Shown here: positions 26,042-34,365 of the stretch, piece after piece
How the letters are laid out: each line of letters starts with the position of its first letter
Position numbering within the stretch: the first letter of the stretch is position 1
From: an uncultured Muribaculaceae bacterium
GTDB lineage: Bacteria > Bacteroidota > Bacteroidia > Bacteroidales > Muribaculaceae
Length of the DNA: 53,688 nt
Assembly: GCA_910585275.1 (NCBI GenBank)
Contig: CAJUCW010000025.1
Coordinates: 1-53,688 of the forward strand
Reading direction: 5' to 3'
Program-made: the position numbers and the translations under genes
Notes under the pieces: model-generated
What the model was told of the DNA's origin: nothing
The model's input: the letters and a program-made list of their open reading frames with translations, nothing else
The model's database searches: none

Positions 26042-27100
26042 ATGAAAAAACATATCTTAGCCCTACCACTTCTGATGATGGCTGTCATTACAGCCTGCTC
26101 CGGAGAAAAAACCGACAATTCCGAACAGACACAGGCGGAGAAGAAACCGCTTGTAAAAGTCCGTACCGTAGAAAATAGAGACGTTATCCAGGAAGGTAAC
26201 TATACTGCTTCCGTGGAGCCGGATCTCATCAACAATATATCGTCATCGGCGCCCAACCGCATCAAGGCAATTTACGTTGACGAAGGCATGAGGGTTTCAA
26301 AAGGACAGAAACTCGTGGTGCTCGACGATGTCAACACTTCCACCTACGAAATGCAAGTGGCAAACGCGAAAGCCAACCTCGAAAACGTGCAGCTTAACTA
26401 CGACCGCGCCGTCGAACTTCTGAAAATAGGAGGAGGCACCCAGCAGAACGTTGACCAGATGCAACTTCAGCTCACAAATGCGAAAAACGCCCTCGCCACG
26501 GCGGAACGCACATTGCGAAACGTCACTGAAAACACAGTGCTGGTTTCGCCTATTTCCGGTGTCGTCACGGCTCGAAACTACGACCCGGGAGACATGACAG
26601 GCTCGATGCCCGTGCTGACGGTGGCACGCGTGCAACCGGTAAAAATCGTAATCAATATCTCCGAAAGCGAGCTCTCAAAAGTTAAAAAAGGGATGCCGGC
26701 CATAGTCACTTTCGACACATACGGCGACGAACAATTCCAAGGCACGATTACAATGGTATCCCCCACGGTCGATACCAACAGCCGCACGTTCGGGGCGGAA
26801 GTCACGGTGCAGAATCCTGACGACAGGATACTCCCCGGAATGTTCGGCCGCGTGAAACTCAATCTCGGCTCAGCCGAACATGTCGTGGTCCCCGACATGG
26901 CGGTCGTGAAGCAACCCGGTTCCGGAAACCATTACGTCTATGTTTATAAAGACGGTAAAGTTAGCTACAACAAGGTGGAACTCGGTCAACGCCTCGGCGA
27001 CTCTTATGAACTTCTTTCCGGCGTTGAACCCGGCTCTCAGGTTGTGGTTTCGGGGCAGTCGAAACTTGCCGACGGTGCAGAAGTTGAAATCTCCAAATAA
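26042..27100 (+). CDS. RND efflux periplasmic adaptor (membrane fusion protein)
   Basis: A 352-residue lipoprotein (lipobox ITAC at residue 19) of the AcrA/MexA type. Order: barrel-sandwich start (VEPDLINNISS, RIKAIYVDEGMRVSKGQKLVVLD), a short helical hairpin (VANAKANLENVQLNYDRAVELL), the return half (VLVSPISGVVTARNYDPGDM), a beta-barrel domain (MVSPTVDTNSRTFGAEVTVQN, ILPGMFGRVKL) and a membrane-proximal end. It links the inner-membrane pump to the TolC-like channel. Middle gene of the operon. Confidence 0.93.
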   Translation: MKKHILALPLLMMAVITACSGEKTDNSEQTQAEKKPLVKVRTVENRDVIQEGNYTASVEPDLINNISSSAPNRIKAIYVDEGMRVSKGQKLVVLDDVNTSTYEMQVANAKANLENVQLNYDRAVELLKIGGGTQQNVDQMQLQLTNAKNALATAERTLRNVTENTVLVSPISGVVTARNYDPGDMTGSMPVLTVARVQPVKIVINISESELSKVKKGMPAIVTFDTYGDEQFQGTITMVSPTVDTNSRTFGAEVTVQNPDDRILPGMFGRVKLNLGSAEHVVVPDMAVVKQPGSGNHYVYVYKDGKVSYNKVELGQRLGDSYELLSGVEPGSQVVVSGQSKLADGAEVEISK

Positions 27101-27134
27101 TCATTGTAACTAACCGACAATTTCCGACTGACAC

Positions 27135-30100
27135 ATGGCTTCTCTATATGCATCGGCTGTGAAACGCCCGATTATGACCACCCTCTGCTTCGTTACGGTG
27201 ATTATTCTCGGCTTGTTCTCCCTTGCCAAACTTCCAATCGACCTTTATCCGGACATCGACACCAACACAATCATGGTCATAACCATGTATCCCGGTGCGA
27301 GTGCGGAAGACATAGAGCAAAACGTGACTAAACCGCTTGAAAACACCCTCAATTCCGTGGAGCACCTCAAGCATATCACGTCCGACTCCCGTGAAAACAC
27401 CTCCGTAATCACCCTTGAATTCGAATACGGCTACGACATCGATGTGCTCACCAACGATGTGCGCGACAAACTCGACATGGTGGAGTCGTCCCTGCCCGAC
27501 GACTCCGAAAACCCCATCATTTTCAAGTTTTCTACCGACATGATTCCCATCTGCCTTCTTTCCGTAGAGGCGGAAGAGAGCATGGCGGGCCTTTACAAGA
27601 TTCTTGATGACGATGTGGTCAATCCGCTCGCCCGTGTGGACGGTGTCGGCTCGGTGTCGATTTCGGGTGCGCCGAAACGCGAGATACACGTTTACTGCGA
27701 TCCTAACCGACTGGAGGCTTACAACCTCTCAGTGGAGACCATCGCTTCCATAATCGGCGCGGAAAACAGAAACGTGCCGGGAGGATCGTTCGACATCGGC
27801 TCCAACACCTATGCGCTCCGTGTGCAAGGTGAATTCGATGAGACTTCACAACTCGCCAACATTCCCGTAGGTTCTTTCCAGGGTAAAACCGTTTATCTCA
27901 AAGATGTGGCCCGCATCGACGACTCCCTTGAGGAACGCACGCAGCAGACCTATATAGGAGGCAAAGCTGGCGCGATGATTATCATCCAGAAGCAAAGCGG
28001 CGCCAACTCGGTCCAGATTTCCGAAAAAGTTATGGAGATGCTGCCAAAGCTGCAGAAAAACCTTCCCTCTGACGTGAAGCTCGGAGTTATCGTCGATACT
28101 TCCGACAATATCCGCAACACCATCGCTTCTCTTGAGGAAACGGTGCTCTACGCCCTCCTTTTCGTCATGATTGTGGTGTTCGTATTCCTCGGGCGTTGGA
28201 GGGCGACGATGATTATCATAATCACCATCCCGGTTTCGCTCATTGCTTCGTTTATCTATCTGTTCGCCACCGGCAACACCCTCAACATTGTCTCCCTCTC
28301 GGCATTGTCCATTTCAATCGGTATGGTCGTTGACGACGCCATTGTGGTGCTCGAAAACGTCACCACCCACATCGAACGTGGTTCCGACCCGAAACAGGCT
28401 GCCGTGCATGGCACCAACGAGGTGGCTATTTCCGTTATCGCCTCCACCCTCACCCTTATCGCGGTGTTCTTCCCCCTCACATTGGTGACGGGCATGACCG
28501 GAGTGCTTTTCCGCCAGCTCGGATGGATGGTGACAATCATGATGATTATCTCCACCACCTGCGCCCTTTCGCTCACCCCGATGCTATGCTCCCAGTGGCT
28601 CAGGCTCAACAACCACCACTCGAAACTCTACAACCTTCTTTTTACTCCTATTGAAAAAGGCCTCGACAAATTCGACAACGGCTACGCATCACTCTTGCAG
28701 AAGGTTGTAAGACATCGCGCACTGACCATAATTATATGCCTTGCAACATTTGTCGGCTCCATTTTCCTTATGAAGCAGGTTGGCACCGAGTTTTTCCCCA
28801 TGCAGGACAACGGTCGTCTTGGAGTGGAACTCGAAACCCCCATTGGCACACGTGTGGAAATATCGCAAGACGCCACCCGACGTCTCGACTCTCTCTGGAG
28901 GGCGAAATATCCCGAAATTCTCGTGTCGAGCTATACCGTCGGTCCTGCAAGTTCCGACAATACGTTCGCGTCGCTTTCCGACAACGGATCACACATCATC
29001 TCGATGAACATCAGGCTTTCCGACCCCGGAGACCGCGACCGAAGCATCAAGGAAATTGCCGACGGCATGCGTAAGGATATCGAGGAGCAATTTCCTGAAT
29101 TCAAAAAAGCTCAGGTAAATATCGGCGGTGGCCGCGGACAAGGAATGGGCGGACAATCCACAGTCGATTTCGAGATTTACGGCTATGATTTCACCGAGAC
29201 AGATTCCGTGGCGCAACAGCTGAAGAGGATTCTCCAAGGCATTCCCGGCACAGCCGACATCACCATCTCCCGTTCAGACTATCAGCCGGAATATCAAGTC
29301 GATTTCGACCGTGAAAAACTGTCGCTCTACGGTCTGAACCTGCAAACTGCCGCATACTACCTCCGCAACCGAATCAACGGTTCAATCGCTTCGCGTTTCC
29401 GTGAAGACGGTGAGGAATACGACATAAAGGTGATGTACGACAAGGAAAACCGTACGTCGCTTTCCGACATCGAAAACATCATGGTTTATACCCCTTCCGG
29501 TGCCGGCGTCCGCATCAAGGAACTTGGGAAGGTGGTAGAACGATTCACGCCCCCTACCATCGAACGTAAGGACCGCGAACGAATCATCACCGTCTCGGCT
29601 GTGGTTGACGGCGTGCCTATGAGCCAGGTCGTAACCGAAGCTCAGCTTAAAATCGACGAGATGAATATTCCGTCAGGAATCAACATCGGACTCTCCGGTT
29701 CGTTTGAGGACCAGCAGGATTCTTTCTCCGACCTTCTCATGCTCGGTGTGCTCATCATCCTTCTTGTATATATCGTTATGGCGGCACAGTTCGAGAGCCT
29801 CACCTATCCCGGAATCATCATGACGTCGCTCCTCTTTGCCTTCTCCGGCGTGTTCCTGATTCTATGGATAACGGGGCATACCCTCAACGTCATGAGTATG
29901 ATCGGAGCCATCATGCTTATCGGTATTGTGGTAAAAAACGGTATTGTGCTAATAGACTATATCACGCTCAACCGTGAGCGTGGCATGTCTATCCGCAACG
30001 CCGTGATTCTCGGAGGCAAGTCACGTCTGCGCCCAGTGGTGATGACCACCCTCACCACCATCCTTGGCATGGTGCCGATGGCCGTTGGCAGCGGACAGGG

Positions 30101-30260
30101 GGCTGAAATGTGGCAACCGATGGGAACGGCCGTAATCGGCGGTCTCACCTTCTCCACAATTCTGACCCTCCTCTTCGTGCCGGTTCTCTACTGTGTCTTC
30201 GCCGGCAACGGAGTCAAGAACCAACGTCGCAAACTCCGCAAAGCAAAAATCAAATCTTGA
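27135..30260 (+). CDS. RND efflux pump permease (HAE-1/AcrB type)
   Basis: A 1041-residue inner-membrane proton-driven exporter. Twelve membrane helices in the usual two groups with two large periplasmic loops. TM1 begins after KRPIMTTL. The proton-relay Asp pair is D400-D401 in SIGMVVDDAIVVLENV. A second-half helix carries IGAIMLIGIVVKNGIVLIDY. The glycine-rich stretch GGGRGQGMGG in the second periplasmic loop is somewhat unusual. Substrates are probably toxic amphiphiles such as bile salts or drugs (family knowledge). The C-terminus is short and basic (RRKLRKAKIKS). Confidence 0.94.
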   Translation: MASLYASAVKRPIMTTLCFVTVIILGLFSLAKLPIDLYPDIDTNTIMVITMYPGASAEDIEQNVTKPLENTLNSVEHLKHITSDSRENTSVITLEFEYGYDIDVLTNDVRDKLDMVESSLPDDSENPIIFKFSTDMIPICLLSVEAEESMAGLYKILDDDVVNPLARVDGVGSVSISGAPKREIHVYCDPNRLEAYNLSVETIASIIGAENRNVPGGSFDIGSNTYALRVQGEFDETSQLANIPVGSFQGKTVYLKDVARIDDSLEERTQQTYIGGKAGAMIIIQKQSGANSVQISEKVMEMLPKLQKNLPSDVKLGVIVDTSDNIRNTIASLEETVLYALLFVMIVVFVFLGRWRATMIIIITIPVSLIASFIYLFATGNTLNIVSLSALSISIGMVVDDAIVVLENVTTHIERGSDPKQAAVHGTNEVAISVIASTLTLIAVFFPLTLVTGMTGVLFRQLGWMVTIMMIISTTCALSLTPMLCSQWLRLNNHHSKLYNLLFTPIEKGLDKFDNGYASLLQKVVRHRALTIIICLATFVGSIFLMKQVGTEFFPMQDNGRLGVELETPIGTRVEISQDATRRLDSLWRAKYPEILVSSYTVGPASSDNTFASLSDNGSHIISMNIRLSDPGDRDRSIKEIADGMRKDIEEQFPEFKKAQVNIGGGRGQGMGGQSTVDFEIYGYDFTETDSVAQQLKRILQGIPGTADITISRSDYQPEYQVDFDREKLSLYGLNLQTAAYYLRNRINGSIASRFREDGEEYDIKVMYDKENRTSLSDIENIMVYTPSGAGVRIKELGKVVERFTPPTIERKDRERIITVSAVVDGVPMSQVVTEAQLKIDEMNIPSGINIGLSGSFEDQQDSFSDLLMLGVLIILLVYIVMAAQFESLTYPGIIMTSLLFAFSGVFLILWITGHTLNVMSMIGAIMLIGIVVKNGIVLIDYITLNRERGMSIRNAVILGGKSRLRPVVMTTLTTILGMVPMAVGSGQGAEMWQPMGTAVIGGLTFSTILTLLFVPVLYCVFAGNGVKNQRRKLRKAKIKS

Positions 30261-30336
30261 TTGCAAACTCAGGCCGCAAATCTTGATTGTGGTGCGTACG
30301 ACGCAAGCACTAACCCATCTAAAAAAAATCAAAGCA

Positions 30337-30630
30337 ATGCAAGCAATCTTCATAGCCTACGACCAGGCTCATCACGAAGCCATCCTTGACCTCCTCGAAA
30401 GGAATTCCTGCCGAGGCTTCACCTCATTTGGCGAGGTGCAAGGCCGCGGAAGCGTAAAAGGGGAACCGCACTACGGTTCCCACGCATGGCCCTCCCTCGG
30501 GGGCGCAATCCTCACGATAGTAGAAGACTCGCGTCTCGACCCGGTAATGGCGCGCCTGAAAGAGCTCGACGAATCGAAGCCCCGTCTCGGCCTCCGCGCC
30601 TTCGTCTGGCCCGTCACCAATACCATATAG
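30337..30630 (+). CDS. small PII-like protein linked to the efflux operon
   Basis: A 97-residue cytoplasmic protein with a PII-like ferredoxin fold pattern: IFIAYDQAHHEAILDLLERNSCRGFTSFGEVQGRG, then AWPSLGGAILTIVEDSRLDPVMARLKEL, and a final strand LRAFVWPV. The GxGxxxGEPxxGSHAWP section sits where the T- and B-loops would be. I use the Met 76 bases after the pump gene, since upstream codons read as linker. Similar small proteins occur beside RND pumps in Bacteroidales; nucleotide binding or a pump-regulating role is possible but unproven. Confidence 0.7.
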   Translation: MQAIFIAYDQAHHEAILDLLERNSCRGFTSFGEVQGRGSVKGEPHYGSHAWPSLGGAILTIVEDSRLDPVMARLKELDESKPRLGLRAFVWPVTNTI

Positions 30631-30648
30631 CCAGACATTACCTCAAGA

Positions 30649-30685
30649 AAAAAGGCATTCCGCTAATTTGGAATGCCTTTTTCTT
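30649..30685 (+). terminator. terminator of the efflux operon
   Basis: AAAAGGCATTCC ending at 30661 pairs with GGAATGCCTTTT from 30670, loop GCTAATTT, followed by a T-rich tail. The A-rich left side may let it stop leftward transcription too. A further 7-bp hairpin (30759-30775) lies just past the peptidase stop. Confidence 0.85.
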
Positions 30686-30786
30686 TCTCCATAAATCTAT
30701 TATTTCTTGAACTGAATCCATCCCTCCGGATTCCTTCTTCTAAGGGATGTTCGGTGCCCGCTCTCTTTGAGAGCGCCTATATTCAT

Positions 30787-33027
30787 TCAATCCTTGAGGT
30801 CTTTCCAGGCAGGGGGATTCTTGCCCATCAGATGCTTCACGAAGAAGTCATATCGCTTATGGTCGCCATACGCCTCCCCCATCGTATGGTGGGCTCCTGG
30901 AATCACCACAAGTTCGAAATCCTTGTTAGCCTTTATAAGCGCATCCACAACCTGCATGGTCGAGGCGGGATCGACATTGTCATCCATCTCTCCGACCACA
31001 AGCATCAGCGGTCGTTCCAATAGATGGGCGTTGGCAACGTTTGAACATTCCTCGTAACTTTTATCTACGGGATAACCCATCCAAAGCTCGTTCCACCAGA
31101 TTTTGTCCATCCTGTTGTCGTGGCACCCGCAGGCCGAATAGGCCGCCTTGTAGAATTCGGGGTGCAGAAGCACAGCGTTGGTCGATTCCTGTCCCCCCGC
31201 CGAACAACCATAAATTCCGACATTGTCAATGTCAATCTCCGGATACTTCTCCGCTGCCGCTTTCAGCCACGCTATATGGTCGGGGATGCCGGCATCCTTT
31301 AGATTCTTGTAGCAGACGTTCTCGAATTCACGGCTGCGGAACGACGTGCTCATGCCGTCAGACATAACCACGATAAATCCCAGTTCGGCGAGAGGCATCG
31401 TCCAATAATAGCACGGATAGAATGTTTTCGGCACATACTGGTCGCCCGGCCCTTGATAGATATATTCTATTACAGGATATTTCTTCGAAGGGTCGAAATT
31501 AGAGGGACGTTGGATTATTCCCCACATCGGAGTCTTGCCGTCGCGTCCCGGGGCGCAGAACACTTCAGGAGCTCTCCAGCCGTTGGCAAGCAGATGCGAA
31601 ATGTCGGCTTTCTCAATCGGCATTATCTCCTTTCCGTCAACCGCACTACGCAGCACAGCCACCGGTGCTTCCGCAGGCGACGAAACAACATCGACCACAT
31701 ATTTCATATCCGGAGAGAACGTTGCAATGTGATATCCCTTCCCGGGTGTAAGGTCGGTCATTCCGGTGCCGTCGAAATTAATGCTATAATATCGGATGTT
31801 GTAAGGGTCCTCGTCCTTGTTCACTCCGTTGGCTGAAAAATATATTTTGCCGTTTTCCTCATCTATGTCAATCACCTGGCGCACATACCATTCCCCCTTC
31901 GTAATCTGATGGGTAGGTTTGGAGGTAGTGCGGTCATACATGTAGAGATGATTGTAGTTGTCGCGTTCGCTTGCCCATATCATCCTCTTTCCGTCGCCAA
32001 GCATGTGGCGGAACACACGTGGATAATTCACGTATTTGTCATGGCTCTCTTCCACAAGCGGACGCACCTTTCCGGTTTCTGCCGAAAGTTCAAGCACGCG
32101 ATACACCTTATGTCCGCGTTCGTTATAATCGAACACGATGCCGTTGCTGTCGGCGTTCCATTCAGGCCCGTAAATATCATATTGCGAATCAAACAATTCC
32201 GTGGAGGGGATAATAGCCTCGGCGGTCTCCACATTGAAAATGCAAGGCACCTTAAACCTCACTTCGTCGCCCGGCTTCGCATATTCCTGTTTGTGAAGCT
32301 TGGGCTGAAGCTGGTCAGCGGGCGATGATTCCACGTAATATACATATCTCTTCTCAGCCGGACGAATCTTGCAAGAAGCCACCTTCTTCCCGTCGGGACT
32401 CCAACGAATCCACGACGAATAATAGTTGCCGTCGGAGCCGTCGATGCTCATGGCACGTTCCTTTCCGGTCGCCCTGTCGCGCACATATACGTTGCTGTTC
32501 TTTATGAACGCTTCCTTGCTTCCGTCGGGAGAAAGAACCGGGGCCGCCCCTTTCTCATCATCCACCACCATCCAGTGCGGTTCCACGGGAGGCACGGGAA
32601 TCGAACCCTTATCCGTAAGCTTGTTGCTTTTCACAACATATTCCCACACTTTATTGGCATGGTTGAAATGCAGGGTATCTCCTTTGGCCGACACAGTAAG
32701 CCGTTCGAGGTAAAGGCTGTCGGGGCTAACCCGATTGCCTGAAGATGAAGTTATCGAGGCAGCCAGTTTCTTATGGTCAAAAAGGGGTGTCCTCTTCTTC
32801 ATCACGGCATCGACCGCTACATATTGCCTTCCCTCCGGCATCTCTCTCACATACCAGAACGACTCTTTTCCGCTAAACCAGACCGGCCGGACATTAGAAT
32901 AAAACACATTTCTGGATCCGAATTTTTTCGGTGCATCGAAAGCCCGTTTGAAATCCTCAAGATTGCCTTGCCCATATGCCGACAATCCCATAAAGCCCAA
33001 CGCGGCTATAAAAATTGTATGTTTCAT
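30787..33027 (-). CDS. S9-family dipeptidyl peptidase IV-like serine protease
   Basis: A 746-residue exported prolyl-oligopeptidase-family enzyme. Signal peptide residues 1-19 (AYGQ). An eight-bladed-propeller-type N-domain holds many SPDG-type turns (VLSPDGSKEAF, RWSPDGKKVAS, TFSPDMKYVV). The alpha/beta hydrolase domain carries the nucleophile in GCSAGG (Ser609; a Cys replaces the common Trp), the acid in GEMDDNVDP (682-683) and His in PGAHHTMG (713-714). It would clip dipeptides from Pro/Ala-penultimate peptides in the periplasm. It stands alone, convergent with the efflux operon. Confidence 0.88.
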   Translation of the reverse strand: MKHTIFIAALGFMGLSAYGQGNLEDFKRAFDAPKKFGSRNVFYSNVRPVWFSGKESFWYVREMPEGRQYVAVDAVMKKRTPLFDHKKLAASITSSSGNRVSPDSLYLERLTVSAKGDTLHFNHANKVWEYVVKSNKLTDKGSIPVPPVEPHWMVVDDEKGAAPVLSPDGSKEAFIKNSNVYVRDRATGKERAMSIDGSDGNYYSSWIRWSPDGKKVASCKIRPAEKRYVYYVESSPADQLQPKLHKQEYAKPGDEVRFKVPCIFNVETAEAIIPSTELFDSQYDIYGPEWNADSNGIVFDYNERGHKVYRVLELSAETGKVRPLVEESHDKYVNYPRVFRHMLGDGKRMIWASERDNYNHLYMYDRTTSKPTHQITKGEWYVRQVIDIDEENGKIYFSANGVNKDEDPYNIRYYSINFDGTGMTDLTPGKGYHIATFSPDMKYVVDVVSSPAEAPVAVLRSAVDGKEIMPIEKADISHLLANGWRAPEVFCAPGRDGKTPMWGIIQRPSNFDPSKKYPVIEYIYQGPGDQYVPKTFYPCYYWTMPLAELGFIVVMSDGMSTSFRSREFENVCYKNLKDAGIPDHIAWLKAAAEKYPEIDIDNVGIYGCSAGGQESTNAVLLHPEFYKAAYSACGCHDNRMDKIWWNELWMGYPVDKSYEECSNVANAHLLERPLMLVVGEMDDNVDPASTMQVVDALIKANKDFELVVIPGAHHTMGEAYGDHKRYDFFVKHLMGKNPPAWKDLKD

Positions 33028-33047
33028 GATAATTTCATATTTTTCAG

Positions 33048-33085
33048 CAAAGTTACATAATTATACCGAATTATTTGTATCTTTG
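33048..33085. promoter_or_regulatory. divergent -7 boxes between the peptidase and acyltransferase genes
   Basis: CAAAGTTA at 33048-33055 is TAACTTTG read leftward, 21 bases from the peptidase start. TATCTTTG at 33078-33085 faces right, toward the acyltransferase. Neither has an exact TTTG at 19-21 bases. The two promoters would share the same 40 bases. Confidence 0.5.
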
Positions 33086-33162
33086 CATAATCGAAAAAGT
33101 AGGCTGTCTCCCTAAACCGACAACCAACTACCAATAACCCCAAACGCATTAGATTCGACCAC

Positions 33163-34290
33163 ATGAAACGCATCGTTTTCCTTGACTACGTACGTGTATT
33201 CGCATGTTTCCTCGTAATGCTCGTCCACGCGAGCGAAAATTTCTATGGAGCCCCCGGCTCTACCGACATGGCCGGCCCCCAGTCATTACTCGACACCGAA
33301 GCCGACCGCCTATGGGTGTCGATTTATGACGGTTTCTCCCGAATGTCGGTCCCTCTTTTCATGATTGTCTCCGCCTTTCTCCTCGTGCCGATGAAAGAAG
33401 GGCAAAACGCCATGCAGTTTTATAAGCGGAGGGCAGTCAGGATTCTTCCGGCATTTCTACTCTTCATGGTGGTTTATTCCACCGTCCCCATGATTTGGGG
33501 ACAAATCGATGCCGAAACATCCACCCGCGACCTCTCTCGACTCATCCTTAACTTCCCCACCCTGGCAGGCCATCTATGGTTCATGTATCCCCTTATTAGC
33601 CTCTATCTCTTCATTCCGATGATTTCCCCATGGCTCGCCAAGGCCTCGGCCAAAGAAGAACGTTTCTTTGTCATTCTGTTCTTCATCTCCACACTTATGC
33701 CTTATCTCAACCGATTTTTCGGAGAAGTATGGGGGCAATGTTTCTGGAATGAATTCCACATCCTATGGTATTTTTCCGGATATCTCGGATATCTCGTGCT
33801 CGCCCATTATATACGCGTCCATCTCGATTGGAGCCGTGCAAAGCGTATCTTCATCGGCTCAGTGCTGACGGTTGTAGGCGCCGTATGGACAATCCTATCT
33901 TTCTACATCCAAGCAGTGCCTGGGCAACTCCACGACACGCCCACGCTGGAACTCGGATGGTCGTTCTGCACCATCAACTGCGTGATGCTCACCACCGGTG
34001 CGTTCCTGCTTTTCACATGCATCCGGAAAGAGGAAACCCCGCGCCCGATTGCCGACCTGTCGAACCTCAGCTACGGCATGTATCTCATGCACATTCTTTG
34101 GCTCGGGATGTGGGTAACCATCTTCAAAGACAATCTACGGCTACCCACCGTAGCCGCCATTCCGGCAATGGCGGTTGCCACATTCGCAAGCTGCTACATC
34201 GCCACGAAACTCCTCTCCGTAATCCCTGCGTGCCGCTGGATGGCAGGGCTTCCCCGTATCCCCTCCGAAAAAGTGGCCCCCGCAGTCTAA
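33163..34290 (+). CDS. acyltransferase family 3 membrane protein
   Basis: A 375-residue integral membrane protein with about ten helices, of the OafA/WecH-like acyltransferase 3 family. It opens with the typical FLDYVRVFACFLVMLVHASENF, where the HAS motif carries the catalytic-type His, followed by a conserved Arg region (FYKRRAVRILPAFLLF) and GHLWFMYPLISLYLFIPM. Such enzymes move acetyl or similar groups onto surface glycans or lipids. The target is unknown and no glycan cluster adjoins it. It is followed by parE at a short distance, probably with a separate promoter. Confidence 0.85.
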   Translation: MKRIVFLDYVRVFACFLVMLVHASENFYGAPGSTDMAGPQSLLDTEADRLWVSIYDGFSRMSVPLFMIVSAFLLVPMKEGQNAMQFYKRRAVRILPAFLLFMVVYSTVPMIWGQIDAETSTRDLSRLILNFPTLAGHLWFMYPLISLYLFIPMISPWLAKASAKEERFFVILFFISTLMPYLNRFFGEVWGQCFWNEFHILWYFSGYLGYLVLAHYIRVHLDWSRAKRIFIGSVLTVVGAVWTILSFYIQAVPGQLHDTPTLELGWSFCTINCVMLTTGAFLLFTCIRKEETPRPIADLSNLSYGMYLMHILWLGMWVTIFKDNLRLPTVAAIPAMAVATFASCYIATKLLSVIPACRWMAGLPRIPSEKVAPAV

Positions 34291-34331
34291 TCTTTTTAGC
34301 TTTCGGGAACGGGAATGTCGCAGTTTTTTAT

Positions 34332-34339
34332 TAATTTTG
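34332..34339 (+). promoter_or_regulatory. -7 box of the parE promoter
   Basis: TAATTTTG fits the consensus; no exact -33 is seen. It lies inside the first codons of the longest possible reading frame, which argues that translation begins downstream, at 34366. Confidence 0.45.
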
Positions 34340-34365
34340 CGTGGGGAACAAGTCCCGAGCCCAAT

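Noticed and set aside
30251..30289. Direct repeat CAAATCTTGATTG at 30251-30263 and 30277-30289
   Set aside because: Only 13 bp, at the end of the RND gene, with no second feature to suggest an attachment site or operator; likely a small local duplication.
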